A stretch of DNA of 64,000 nucleotides from Eleusine coracana subsp. coracana (taxonomy: Eukaryota > Streptophyta > Magnoliopsida > Poales > Poaceae). Where the stretch lies: contig CM064426.1 of NCBI GenBank assembly GCA_032690845.1, positions 43,726,508 to 43,790,507 of the forward strand, written 5' to 3'. The notes under the pieces are model-generated. The model saw only the letters and a list, made by a program, of their open reading frames with translations. It was not told the origin of the DNA and searched no databases. The position numbers and the translations under genes are program-made. This document shows positions 1 through 15,100 of this stretch, one piece after another (position 1 is the stretch's first letter; each line of letters starts with the position of its first letter).

Positions 1-3000
1 TAAGCATCTCGTAAGGCCTCATCTCATCGACGTCACGGTTTGACCCGATTGATTGGACTCGCCTTGTGTTTGCTTTGTTGGTTCTAACCGATGATACGGT
101 GTCCAAATACTATATGACAATGGATGAGTCACTCGACGATGATATGATGTCTAATGGCAGATCTATTCTTTGTCCATACTCGATAATTCTCGCCGGAGAT
201 ACGGTGTCTATCGAGCATGATTGCATTGAGTGAGCAACATGCTTTGATTGTTGTCACAGCTCGGCCCCCAATAGATTGGACTCGCCTTGTCTATACTTAG
301 TTATTCTAGCTGGTGATACGAAGTCCATTGAGTATATGATATTGGACGAGTCATTAGGTGACGATATGATGTCTCATGGTTGCTCTATTTTTTGTCCATG
401 CTCGATAGTTCTCGCTGATGATATGGTGTCTATTGAGCATGATGACATTGAGTGAGCAACATGTTCTGAATGTCATCATAGCTTGGTCCCCGATTGATTG
501 GACTCGCCTTGTCTATACTTTGTTGTTCTAGCCTGTGATACGATGTCCATTGAGTATATGATATTGGACGAGTCATTATGCGATGATACGATGTCTCATG
601 GGAGCTCTATTCTTTGTCCATACTCGATAGTTCTCGCTAGTGATACGGTGTCTATCGAGCATGATGACATTGAATAAGCATCTCGTAAGGCCTCAACTCA
701 TTGATGTCACGGTTTCACCCGATTGATTGGACTTGCCTTGTGTTTGCTTTGTTGGTTCTAGCCGATGATACGGTGACATTGGATGAGTCAGTAGGCGACA
801 ATATGATGTCCAATGGTAGCTTTATTCTTTGTCCGTACTTTGTCCATGCTCGATAGTTCTCGCTAGTGATACGGTGTCTATCGAGCATGATGACATTGAA
901 TAAGCATCTCGTAAAGCCTCATCTCATCGGCGTCACGGTTTGACCGGATTGATTTGACTCGCCTTGTGTTTGTTTGTTGGTTCTAGCCGATGATACGGTG
1001 TCCAATTAGTATATGACATTGGACGAGTCACTCGACGATGATGTATTGTCTAATGGTAGTTCTAATCTTTGTCCGTACTCGATAATTCTTGCCGGTGATA
1101 CGGTGTCTATCGAGTAGAATGATATTGAGTGAGCAACATGTTTTGATTGTTGTCACAGCTTGGCCCCTGATTGATTGGACTTGCCTTGTCTATACTTCAT
1201 TGTTCTCGCCAGTGATATGGTGCCCATTGAGTATATCATATTGGACGAGTCATTAGGCAATGATATGATGTCTCATGGTACCTCTATTCTTTGTCCATAC
1301 GCGATAGTTCTCGCTGGTGATATGGTGTCTATCGAGCCTGAGGACACTGAATAAGCATCTCGTAAGTCCTCATCTCATCGATGTCGCAGGATGGCCTGAT
1401 TGATTGGACTCACCTTGTGTTTGCTGCATTGGTTCTAGCCGGTAATACGGTGTCCAATTAGTATATGGCATTGGACGAGTCACTAGGCGATGATATGATG
1501 TCCCATGGTAGCTCTATTCTTTGTCCATACTCGATAGTTCTCGCCGGTGATACGGTGTCTATCGAGCATGATGACATTGAGTGAGCTACATTTCTAATTA
1601 TTGTCACAGCTTGGCCCCCGTTTGAGTGGACTCGCCATATCTATTCTTTGTTGTTGTAGCCGGTGATACGGTGTCCATTGAGTATATGATATTGGACGAG
1701 TCATTAGGCGATGATATGATGTCCCATGGTAGCTCTATTTTTTGTCCATACTCGACAGTTCTCGTCGGTGATACGGTGCCTATCGAGCATGATGACATTG
1801 AGTGAGCAACATGTTTTGATTGTTGTCACAGCTTGGCCCCTGATTGATTGGACTCGCCTTGGCTATACTTCGTTGGTTCCAGCTGGTAATACGGTGTCCA
1901 ATTTGTATATGACATTGGACGAGTCACTTGGCGACGATATGATGTCTAATGGTAGCTCTATTCTTTGTCCAGACTCGATAATTCTCGTCAGAGATACGGT
2001 GTCTATCGAGCATGATGACATTGAGTGAGCAACATGCTTTGATTGTCGTCACAGCTCGGCCCCCAATAGATTAGACTCGCCTTGTCTATACTTAGTTATT
2101 CTAGCCGGTGATACGATGTCCATTGAGTATATGATATTGGACGAGTCATTGGGTGACGATATGATGTCTCATGGTTGCTCTATTTTTTGTCCATACTCGG
2201 TAGTTCTCGCTGGTGATATGGTGTCTATCGAGCATGATGACATTGAGTGAGCAACATGTTCTGAATGTCATCATAGCTTGGTCCCCGATTGATTGGACTC
2301 GCCTTGTCTATACTTCGTTGTTCTAGCCTGTGATACGATGTCCATCGAGTACATGATATTGGACGAGTCATTATGCGATGATACGATGTCTCATGGGAGC
2401 TCTATTCTTTGTCCATACTCGATAGTTCTCGCTAGTTATACGGTGTCTATCGAGTGTGATGACATTGAATAAGCATCTCGTAAGGCCTCATCTCATCGAC
2501 GTCACGGTTTCACCCGATTGATTGGACTCGCCTTGGGTGTGTGTTGTTGGTTCTAGCCGACGATACGGTGTCCCGTTAGTATATGACATTGGACGAGTCA
2601 CTCGGCGACGATGTGATGTCTAATGGTAGCTCTAAACTTTGTCCGTACTCGATAATTCTTGCCGGTCATACGGTGTCTATTGAGCATAATGATACTGAGT
2701 GACCAACATGTTTTGATTGTTGTCACAGCTTGGCCCCCGATTGATTGGACTCGCCTTGTCTATACTTCATTGTTCTCGCCAGTGATATGGTGCCCATTGA
2801 GTATATCATATTGGACGAGTCATTAAGCGACGATATGATGTCTCATGGTACCTGTATTCTTTGTCCATACTCGATAGTTCTCGCTGGTGATATGGTGTCT
2901 ATCGAGCCTGAGGACACTGAATAAGCATCTCGTAAGTCCTCATCTCATTGATGTCGCAGGTTGGCCCGATTGATTGGACTTTGTGTTTGTTTCATTGGTT

Positions 3001-4260
3001 CTAGCCGGTAATACGGTGTCCAATTAGTATATGGCATTGGACGAGTCACTAGGCGATGATATGATGTCCCATGGTAGCTCTATTCTTTGTCCATACTCGA
3101 TAGTTCTCGCCGGTGATACGGTGTCTATCGAGCATGATGACATTGAGTGAGCAACATGCTTTGATTGTTGTCACAGCTCGGCCACCAATAGATTGGACTC
3201 GCCTTGTCTATACTTAGTTATTCTAGCCGGTGATACGATGTCCATTGAGTATATGATATTGGACGAGTCATTACGTGATGATATGATGTCTCATGGTTGC
3301 TCTATTCTTTGTCCATAGTCGAAAGTTCTCGCTAGTGAGATGGTGTCTATCGAGCATGATGACATTGAGTGAGCAACATGTTCTGAATGTCATCATAGCT
3401 TGGTCCCTGATTGATTGGACTCACCTTGTCTATACTTCATTGTTCTAGCCGGTGATACGGTGTCCATTGAGTATATGATATGGGACGAGTCATTATGCAA
3501 TGATACGATGTCTAATGGTAGCTCTATTCTTTGTCCATGCTCGATAGTTCTCGCTAGTGATACGGTGTCTATCGAGCATGATGACATTGAATAAGCATCT
3601 CGTAAAGCCTCATCTCATCGGCGTCACGGTTTGACCGGATTGATTTGACTCGCCTTGTGTTTGTTTGTTGGTTCTAGCCGATGATACGGTGTCCAATTAG
3701 TATATGACATTGGACGAGTCACTCGACGATGATGTATTGTCTAATGGTAGTTCTAATCTTTGTCCGTACTCGATAATTCTTGCCGGTGATACGGTGTCTA
3801 TCGAGCATAATGACATTGAGTGAGCAACAAGTTTTGATTGTTGTCACAGCTTGGCCCTCGATTGATTGGACTCGCCTTGTCTATACTTCATTGTTCTCGC
3901 TAGTGATATGGTGTCCATTGAGTACATGATATTGGACGAGTCATTAGGCGACGATATGATGTCTCATGGTACCTCTATTCTTTGTCCATACTCTATAGTT
4001 CTCGCTGGTGATATGGTGTCTATCGAGCATGAGGACACTGAATAAGCATCTCGTAAGTTCTCATCTCATCGATGTCACAGTTCGTCCCGATTGATTGGAC
4101 TCACCTTGTGTTTGCTTCATTGGTTCTAGCCGGTAATATGGTGTCCTATTAGTATATGGCATTGGATGACTCACAAGGCGATGATATGATGTCCCATGGT
4201 AGCTCTATTCTTTGTCCATACTCGATAGTTCTCGCCGGTGATACGGTGTCTATCGAGCAT

Positions 4261-7200
4261 GATGATATTGAGTGAGCTACATTTCTAATTATTGTCACGG
4301 CTTGGCCTCCGTTTGAGTGGACTCGCCTTATCTATACTTTGTTGTTGTAGCCGGTGATATGGTGTCCATTGAGTATATGATATTGGACGAGTCATTAGGC
4401 GATGATATGATGTCTCATGGTAGCTCTATTTTTTGTCCATACTCGACAGTTCTCGTCGGTGATACAGTGTCTATCGAGCATGATGACATTGAGTGAGCAA
4501 CATGTTTTGATTGTCGTCATAGCTTGGCCCCTGATTGATTGGACTCGCCTTGGCTATACTTCGTTGGTTCCAGGAGGTGATACGGTGTGCAATTAGTATA
4601 TGACATTGGAGGACTCACTCGGTGATGATATGATGTCTAATGGTAGCTCTATTCTTTGTCCATACTCGATAATTCTCACCGGTGATACGGTGTCTATCGA
4701 GCATGATGACATTGAGTGAGCAGCATGCTTTGATTGTCATCACAGCTCAGCCCCCAATAGATTGGACTCGCCTTGTCTATACTTAGTTATTTTAGCCGGT
4801 GATATGATGTCCATTGAGTATATGATATTGGACGAGTCATTACGTGACGATATGATGTCTCATGGTTGCTCTATTCTTTGTCCATACTAGATAGTTCTCG
4901 CCAGTGATACGGTGTCTATCGAGCATGATGACATTGAGTGAGCAACATGTTCTGATTGTCATCACAGCTTGGTCCCCGATTGATTGGACTCACCTTGTCT
5001 ATACTTCGTTGTTCTAGCCGGCGAAATGGTGTCCATTGAGTATATGATATTGGACGAGTCATTACGCGATGATACGATGTCTAATGGTAGCTCTATTCTT
5101 TGTCCATGCTCGATAGTTCTCGCTAGTGATACGGTGTCTATCGAGCATGATGACATTGAATAAGCATCTTGTAAGGCCTCGTCTCATCGACCTCATAGTT
5201 TGACCCGATTGAGTGGACTCACCTTGTGTTTGCTTTGTTGGTTCTAGCCTGTGATACGGTGTCCAATCAGTATATGACATTGGACGAGTCACTCGGCAAT
5301 GATATGATGTCTAATGGTAGCTCTATTCTTTGTCCATACTCGATAATTCCCGCCGGTGATACGGTGTCTATCGAGCATAATGACATTGAGTGAGCAACAT
5401 GTTTTGATTGTCGTCACAGCTTGGCCCCCGATTGATTGGACTCGCCTTGTCTATACTTCATTGTTCTAGCCGGTGATATGATGTCCATTGGGTATATGAT
5501 GTTGGATGAGTCATTAGGCGACGATATGATGTCTCGTGGTACCTCTATTCTTTGTCCATACTCGATAGTTCTCGCTGGTGATATGGTGTCTATCGAGCAA
5601 GATGACACTGAATAAGCATCTCGTAAGGTCTCAACTCATCGATGTCACAGTTTGGCCTGATTGATTGGACTCGCCTTGTGTTTGCTTCATTAGTTCTAGC
5701 TGGAAATACGGTATCCAATTAGTATATGACATTGAACGAGTCACTCGGCGACGATATCCTGTCTAATGGTAGCTCTATTCTTTGTCCATACTCGATAATT
5801 CTCGCTAGTGATACGGTGTCTATCGAGCATAATGACATTGAGTGAGCAACAAGTTTTGATTGTCATCACAACTTGGCCCCCGATTGATTGGACTCGCCTT
5901 GTCTATAGTTAGTTATTCTAGCCGGTGATACGGTGTCCATTGAGTATATGATATTGGACGAGTCATTAGGTGACGATATGATGTCTCATGGTTGCTCTAT
6001 TCTTTGTCCATACTCGATAGTTCTCGCCGGTGATACGGTGTCTATCGAGCATGATGACATTGAGTGAGCAACATGTTTTGATTGTCGTCACAGCTTGTCC
6101 TCCGATTGATTGGACTCGCCTTGTCTATACTTAGTTATTCTAGCCGGTGATACGGTGTCCATTGAGTGTATGACATTGGACGAGTCATTAGGTGACGATA
6201 TGATGTCTCATGGTTGCTCTATTCTTTGTCCATACTCGATAGTTCTCGCCGGTGATATGGTGTCTATCGAGCATGATGACATTGAGTGAGCAACATGTTT
6301 TTATTGTTGTCACAGCTTGGCCACCGATTGATTGGACTCGCCTTGTCTATACTTCATTGTTCTAGCTGGTGATATGGTGTCCATTGAGTATATGATATTG
6401 GACGAGTCATTAGGTGATGGTATGATGTCTCATGGTACCTCTATTCTCTGTCCATACTCGATAGTTCTCGCTGGTGATAAGGTGTCTATCGAGCATGATG
6501 ACACTGAATAAGCATCTCGTAAGGTCTCATCTCATCGATGTCACAGTTTGGCCTGATTGATTGGACTCGCCTTGTGTTTGCTTCATTGGTTCTGGCTGGT
6601 AATACGGTGTCCAATTTGTATATGACATTAGACGAGTCACTAGGCGACGATATGATGTCCCATGGTAGCTTTATTCTTTGTCCATACTCGATAGTTCTCG
6701 CCGGTGATACGGGGTCTTTCGAGCATGATGATATTGAGTGAGCTACATTTCTAATTATTGTCACGGCTTGGCCTCCGTTTGAGTGGACTCGCCTTATCTA
6801 TACTTTGTTGTTGTAGCCGGTGATATGGTGTCCATTGAGTATATGATATTGGACGAGTCATTAGGCGATGATATGATGTCTCATGGTAGCTCTATTTTTT
6901 GTCCATACTCGACAGTTCTCGTCGGTGATACAGTGTCTATCGAGCATGATGACATTGAGTGAGCAACATGTTTTGATTGTCGTCATAGCTTGGCCCCTGA
7001 TTGATTGGACTCGCCTTGGCTATACTTCGTTGGTTCCAGGAGGTGATACGGTGTGCAATTAGTATATGACATTGGAGGACTCACTCGGTGATGATATGAT
7101 GTCTAATGGTAGCTCTATTCTTTGTCCATACTCGATAATTCTCACCGGTGATACGGTGTCTATCGAGCATGATGACATTGAGTGAGCAGCATGCTTTGAT

Positions 7201-9191
7201 TGTCATCACAGCTCAGCCCCCAATAGATTGGACTCGCCTTGTCTATACTTAGTTATTTTAGCCGGTGATATGATGTCCATTGAGTATATGATATTGGACG
7301 AGTCATTACGTGACGATATGATGTCTCATGGTTGCTCTATTCTTTGTCCATACTAGATAGTTCTCGCCAGTGATACGGTGTCTATCGAGCATGATGACAT
7401 TGAGTGAGCAACATGTTCTGATTGTCATCACAGCTTGGTCCCCGATTGATTGGACTCACCTTGTCTATACTTCGTTGTTCTAGCCGGCGAAATGGTGTCC
7501 ATTGAGTGTATGATATTGGACGAGTCATTACGCGATGATACGATGTCTAATGGTAGCTCTATTCTTTGTCCATGCTCGATAGTTCTCGCTAGTGATACGG
7601 TGTCTATCGAGCATGATGACATTGAATAAGCATCTTGTAAGGCCTCGTCTCATCGACCTCATAGTTTGACCCGATTGAGTGGACTCACCTTGTGTTTGCT
7701 TTGTTGGTTCTAGCCTGTGATACGGTGTCCAATCAGTATATGACATTGGACGAGTCACTCGGCAATGATATGATGTCTAATGGTAGCTCTATTCTTTGTC
7801 CATACTCGATAATTCCCGCCGGTGATACGGTGTCTATCGAGCATAATGACATTGAGTGAGCAACATGTTTTGATTGTCGTCACAGCTTGGCCCCCGATTG
7901 ATTGGACTCGCCTTGTCTATACTTCATTGTTCTAGCCGGTGATATGATGTCCATTGGGTATATGATGTTGGATGAGTCATTAGGCGACGATATGATGTCT
8001 CGTGGTACCTCTATTCTTTGTCCATACTCGATAGTTCTCGCTGGTGATATGGTGTCTATCGAGCAAGATGACACTGAATAAGCATCTCGTAAGGTCTCAT
8101 CTCATCGATGTCACAGTTTGGCCTGATTGATTGGACTCGCCTTGTGTTTGCTTCATTAGTTCTAGCTGGAAATACGGTATCCAATTAGTATATGACATTG
8201 AACGAGTCACTCGGCGACGATATCCTGTCTAATGGTAGCTCTATTCTTTGTCCATACTCGATAATTCTCGCTAGTGATACGGTGTCTATCGAGCATAATG
8301 ACATTGAGTGAGCAACAAGTTTTGATTGTCATCACAACTTGGCCCCCGATTGATTGGACTCGCCTTGTCTATAGTTAGTTATTCTAGCCGGTGATACGGT
8401 GTCCATTGAGTATATGATATTGGACGAGTCATTAGGTGACGATATGATGTCTCATGGTTGCTCTATTCTTTGTCCATACTCGATAGTTCTCGCCGGTGAT
8501 ACGGTGTCTATCGAGCATGATGACATTGAGTGAGCAACATGTTTTGATTGTCGTCACAGCTTGTCCTCCGATTGATTGGACTCGCCTTGTCTATACTTAG
8601 TTATTCTAGCCGGTGATACGGTGTCCATTGAGTGTATGACATTGGACGAGTCATTAGGTGACGATATGATGTCTCATGGTTGCTCTATTCTTTGTCCATA
8701 CTCGATAGTTCTCGCCGGTGATATGGTGTCTATCGAGCATGATGACATTGAGTGAGCAACATGTTTTTATTGTTGTCACAGCTTGGCCACCGATTGATTG
8801 GACTCGCCTTGTCTATACTTCATTGTTCTAGCTGGTGATATGGTGTCCATTGAGTATATGATATTGGACGAGTCATTAGGTGATGGTATGATGTCTCATG
8901 GTACCTCTATTCTCTGTCCATACTCGATAGTTCTCGCTGGTGATAAGGTGTCTATCGAGCATGATGACACTGAATAAGCATCTCGTAAGGTCTCATCTCA
9001 TCGATGTCACAGTTTGGCCTGATTGATTGGACTCGCCTTGTGTTTGCTTCATTGGTTCTGGCTGGTAATACGGTGTCCAATTTGTATATGACATTAGACG
9101 AGTCACTAGGCGACGATATGATGTCCCATGGTAGCTTTATTCTTTGTCCATACTCGATAGTTCTCGCCGGTGATACGGGGTCTTTCGAGCA
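4261..9191. repeat. Two copies of an 11-monomer higher-order repeat (2,466 bp)
   Basis: Positions 4261-6725 and 6727-9191 are nearly identical at an offset of 2,466 bp, equal to 11 monomers, whereas neighbouring monomers inside a copy are clearly diverged. The few differences I saw include A/G at 5048 versus 7514 and TCAACTCATC/TCATCTCATC near 5630 and 8098. The left edge lies near 4261, where similarity to the second copy is lost upstream. The right end overlaps the start of the 10-monomer array, so the two higher-order units share about three monomers. Confidence 0.9.
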
Positions 9192-12100
9192 TGATGCCAT
9201 TGAGTGAGCTACATTTCTAATTATTGTGATAGCTTGGCCCCCGTTTGAGTGGACTCGCCTTATCTATACTTTGTTGTTGTAGCCAGTGAGACGGTGTCCA
9301 TTGAGTATATGATATTGGACGAGTCATTAGGCGATGATATGATGTCTCATGGTAGCTCTATTTTTTGTCCATACTCGATAGTTCTCACCGGTGATACGGT
9401 ATCTATCGAGCATGACGACATTGAGTGAACAACATGTTTTGATTGTCGTCACAGCTTGGCCCCCGATTGATTGGACTCGCCTTGTCTATACTTAGTTATT
9501 TTAGCCGGTGATACGATGTCCATTGAGTATATGATATTGGAAGATTCATTAGGTGACGATATGATGTCTCATGGTTGCTCTATTCTTTGTCCATACTCGA
9601 TAGTTCTCGCTGGTGATACGGTGTCTATCGAGCATGATGACATTGAGTGAGCAACATGTTCTGTATGTCATCATAGCTTGGTCCCTGATTGATTGGACTC
9701 GCCTTTGTCTATACTTCGTTGTTCTAGCTTGTGATACGATGTCCATTGAGTATATGATATTGGACGAGCCATTACGCGATAATACGATATCTCATGGGAG
9801 CTCTATTCTTTGTCCATACTCGATAGTTCTTGCTAGTGATACCGTGCCTATCGAGCATGATGACATTGAATAAGCATGTCATAAGGCTTCATCTTATCGA
9901 TGTCATGGTTTGACGCGATTGATTGGACTCGCCTTGTGTTTGCTTTGTTGGTTCTAGCCGATGATACGGTGTCCCATTAGTATATATGACATTGGACGAG
10001 TCACTCGGCGATGATGTGATGTCTAATGGTAGCTCTATTCTTTGTCCGTACTCGATAATTCCTGCCGGTGATACGGTGTCTATCAAGCATAATGACATTG
10101 AGTGAGCAACAAGTTTTTATTGTCGTCACAGCTTGGCCCCTGATTGATTGGACTCGCCTTGTATACTTCATTGTTCTAGCTGGTGATATGGTGTCCATTG
10201 AGTATATGATATTGGACGAGTCATTAGGCGATGATATGATGTCTCGTGGTACCTCTATTCTTTGTCCATACTCGATAGTTCTCGCCGGTGATACGGTGCC
10301 TATCGAGCATGATGACATTGAATAAGCATCTCGTAAGGCCTCATCTCATCAACGTCACGGTTTGACCCGATTGATTGGACTCGCCTTGTGTTTGCTTTGT
10401 TGGTTCTAGCCAGTGATACGGTCTCCAATTAGTATATGACATTGGACCTCGGCGATGATATGATGTTTAATGGTAGCTCTTTTCTTTGTCCATACTCGAT
10501 AATTCATGCCAGTGATACGGTGTCTATCGAGCATGACGACATTGAGTGAACAACATGTTTTGATTGTCATCACAGCTTGGCCCCCAATTGATTGGACTCG
10601 CCTTGTCTATACTTAGTTATTCTAGCCGGTGATATGATGTCCATTGAGTATATGATATTGGACGAGTCATTACGTGACGATATGATGTCTCATGGTTGCT
10701 CTATTCTCTGTCCATACTCGATAGTTCTCGCCGGTGATACGGTGTCTATCGAGCATGATGACATTGAGTGAGCAACATGTTTTGATTGTTGTCACAGCTT
10801 GTCCTCCGATTGATTGGACTCGCCTTGTCTATACTTAGTTATTCTAGCCGGTGATACGGTGTCCATTGAGTGTATGACATTGGACGAGTCATTAGGTGAC
10901 GATATGATGTCTCATGGTTGCTCTATTCTTTGTCCATACTCGATAGTTCTCGCCGGTGATATGGTGTCTATCGAGCATGATGACATTGAGTGAGCAACAT
11001 GTTTTTATTGTTGTCACAGCTTGGCCACCGATTGATTGGACTCGCCTTGTCTATACTTCATTGTTCTAGCTGGTGATATGGTGTCCATTGAGTATATGAT
11101 ATTGGACGAGTCATTAGGTGATGGTATGATGTCTCATGGTACCTCTATTCTCTGTCCATACTCGATAGTTCTCGCTGGTGATAAGGTGTCTATCGAGCAT
11201 GATGACACTGAATAAGCATCTCGTAAGGTCTCATCTCATCGATGTCACAGTTTGGCCTGATTGATTGGACTCGCCTTGTGTTTGCTTCATTGGTTCTGGC
11301 TGGTAATACGGTGTCCAATTTGTATATGACATTAGACGAGTCACTAGGCGACGATATGATGTCCCATGGTAGCTTTATTCTTTGTCCATACTCGATAGTT
11401 CTCGCCGGTGATACGGGGTCTTTCGAGCATGATGCCATTGAGTGAGCAACATTTCTAATTATTGTGATAGCTTGGCCCCCGTTTGAGTGGACTCGCCTTA
11501 TCTATACTTTGTTGTTGTAGCCAGTGAGACGGTGTCCATTGAGTATATGATATTGGACGAGTCATTAGGCGATGATATGATGTCTCATGGTAGCTCTATT
11601 TTTTGTCCATACTCGATAGTTCTCACCGGTGATACGGTATCTATCGAGCATGACGACATTGAGTGAACAACATGTTTTGATTGTCGTCACAGCTTGGCCC
11701 CCGATTGATTGGACTCGCCTTGTCTATACTTAGTTATTTTAGCCGGTGATACGATGTCCATTGAGTATATGATATTGGAAGATTCATTAGGTGACGATAT
11801 GATGTCTCATGGTTGCTCTATTCTTTGTCCATACTCGATAGTTCTCGCTGGTGATACGGTGTCTATCGAGCATGATGACATTGAGTGAGCAACATGTTCT
11901 GTATGTCATCATAGCTTGGTCCCTGATTGATTGGACTCGCCTTTGTCTATACTTCATTGTTCTAGCTTGTGATACGATGTCCATTGAGTATATGATATTG
12001 GACGAGCCATTACGCGATGATACGATATCTCATGGGAGCTCTATTCTTTGTCCATACTCGATAGTTCTTGCTAGTGATACCGTGCCTATCGAGCATGATG

Positions 12101-15100
12101 ACATTGAATAAGCATGTCATAAGGCTTCATCTTATCGATGTCATGGTTTGACGCGATTGATTGGACTCGCCTTGTGTTTGCTTTGTTGGTTCTAGCCGAT
12201 GATACGGTGTCCCATTAGTATATACGACATTGGACGAGTCACTCGGCGATGATGTGATGTCTAATGGTAGCTCTATTCTTTGTCCGTACTCGATAATTCC
12301 CGCCGGTGATACGGTGTCTATCAAGCATAATGACATTGAGTGAGCAACAAGTTTTTATTGTCGTCACAGCTTGGCCCCCGATTGATTGGACTCGCCTTGT
12401 CTATACTTCATTGTTCTAGCTGGTGATATGGTGTCCATTGAGTATATGATATTGGACGAGTCATTAGGCGATGATATGATGTCTCGTGGTACCTCTATTC
12501 TTTGTCCATACTCGATAGTTCTCGCTGGTGATACGGTGCCTATCGAGCATGATGACATTGAATAAGCATCTCGTAAGGCCTCATCTCATCAACGTCACGG
12601 TTTGACCCGATTGATTGGAATCGCCTTGTGTTTGCTTTGTTGGTTCTAGCCAGTGATACGGTCTCCAATTAGTATATGACATTGGACCTCGGCGATGATA
12701 TGATGTTTAATGGTAGCTCTTTTCTTTGTCCATACTCGATAATTCATGCCAGTGATACGGTGTCTATCGAGCATGACGACATTGAGTGAACAACATGTTT
12801 TGATTGTCATCACAGCTTGGCCCCCAATTGATTGGACTCGCCTTGTCTATACTTAGTTATTCTAGCCGGTGATATGATGTCCATTGAGTATATGATATTG
12901 GACGAGTCATTACGTGACGATATGATGTCTCATGGTTGCTCTATTCTCTGTCCATACTCGATAGTTCTCGCTGGTGATACGGTGTCTATCGAGCATGATG
13001 ACATTGAGTGAGCAACATGTTTTGATTGTTGTCACAGCTTGTCCTCCGATTGATTGGACTCGCCTTGTCTATACTTAGTTATTCTAGCCGGTGATACGGT
13101 GTCCATTGAGTGTATGACATTGGACGAGTCATTAGGTGACGATATGATGTCTCATGGTTGCTCTATTCTTTGTCCATACTCGATAGTTCTCGCCGGTGAT
13201 ATGGTGTCTATCGAGCATGATGACATTGAGTGAGCAACATGTTTTTATTGTTGTCACAGCTTGGCCACCGATTGATTGGACTCGCCTTGTCTATACTTCA
13301 TTGTTCTAGCTGGTGATATGGTGTCCATTGAGTATATGATATTGGACGAGTCATTAGGTGATGGTATGATGTCTCATGGTACCTCTATTCTCTGTCCATA
13401 CTCGATAGTTCTCGCTGGTGATAAGGTGTCTATCGAGCATGATGACACTGAATAAGCATCTCGTAAGGTCTCATCTCATCGATGTCACAGTTTGGCCTGA
13501 TTGATTGGACTCGCCTTGTGTTTGCTTCATTGGTTCTGGCTGGTAATACGGTGTCCAATTTGTATATGACATTAGACGAGTCACTAGGCGACGATATGAT
13601 GTCCCATGGTAGCTTTATTCTTTGTCCATACTCGATAGTTCTCGCCGGTGATACGGGGTCTTTCGAGCATGATGCCATTGAGTGAGCAACATTTCTAATT
13701 ATTGTGATAGCTTGGCCCCCGTTTGAGTGGACTCGCCTTATCTATACTTTGTTGTTGTAGCCAGTGAGACGGTGTCCATTGAGTATATGATATTGGACGA
13801 GTCATTAGGCGATGATATGATGTCTCATGGTACCTCTATTTTTTGTCCATACTCGATAGTTCTCACCGGTGATACGGTATCTATCGAGCATGACGACATT
13901 GAGTGAACAACATGTTTTGATTGTCGTCACAGCTTGGCCCCCGATTGATTGGACTCGCCTTGTCTATACTTAGTTATTTTAGCCGGTGATACGATGTCCA
14001 TTGAGTATATGATATTGGAAGATTCATTAGGTGACGATATGATGTCTCATGGTTGCTCTATTCTTTGTCCATACTCGATAGTTCTCGCTGGTGATACGGT
14101 GTCTATCGAGCATGATGACATTGAGTGAGCAACATGTTCTGTATGTCATCATAGCTTGGTCCCTGATTGATTGGACTCGCCTTTGTCTATACTTCATTGT
14201 TCTAGCTTGTGATACGATGTCCATTGAGTATATGATATTGGACGAGCCATTACGCGATGATACGATATCTCATGGGAGCTCTATTCTTTGTCCATACTCG
14301 ATAGTTCTTGCTAGTGATACCGTGCCTATCGAGCATGATGACATTGAATAAGCATGTCATAAGGCTTCATCTTATCGATGTCATGGTTTGACGCGATTGA
14401 TTGGACTCGCCTTGTGTTTGCTTTGTTGGTTCTAGCCGATGATACGGTGTCCCATTAGTATATACGACATTGGACGAGTCACTCGGCGATGATGTGATGT
14501 CTAATGGTAGCTCTATTCTTTGTCCGTACTCGATAATTCCCGCCGGTGATACGGTGTCTATCAAGCATAATGACATTGAGTGAGCAACAAGTTTTTATTG
14601 TCGTCACAGCTTGGCCCCCGATTGATTGGACTCGCCTTGTCTATACTTCATTGTTCTAGCTGGTGATATGGTGTCCATTGAGTATATGATATTGGACGAG
14701 TCATTAGGCGATGATATGATGTCTCGTGGTACCTCTATTCTTTGTCCATACTCGATAGTTCTCGCTGGTGATACGGTGCCTATCGAGCATGATGACATTG
14801 AATAAGCATCTCGTAAGGCCTCATCTCATCAACGTCACGGTTTGACCCGATTGATTGGAATCGCCTTGTGTTTGCTTTGTTGGTTCTAGCCAGTGATACG
14901 GTCTCCAATTAGTATATGACATTGGACCTCGGCGATGATATGATGTTTAATGGTAGCTCTTTTCTTTGTCCATACTCGATAATTCATGCCAGTGATACGG
15001 TGTCTATCGAGCATGACGACATTGAGTGAACAACATGTTTTGATTGTCGTCACAGCTTGGCCCCCAATTGATTGGACTCGCCTTGTCTATACTTAGTTAT

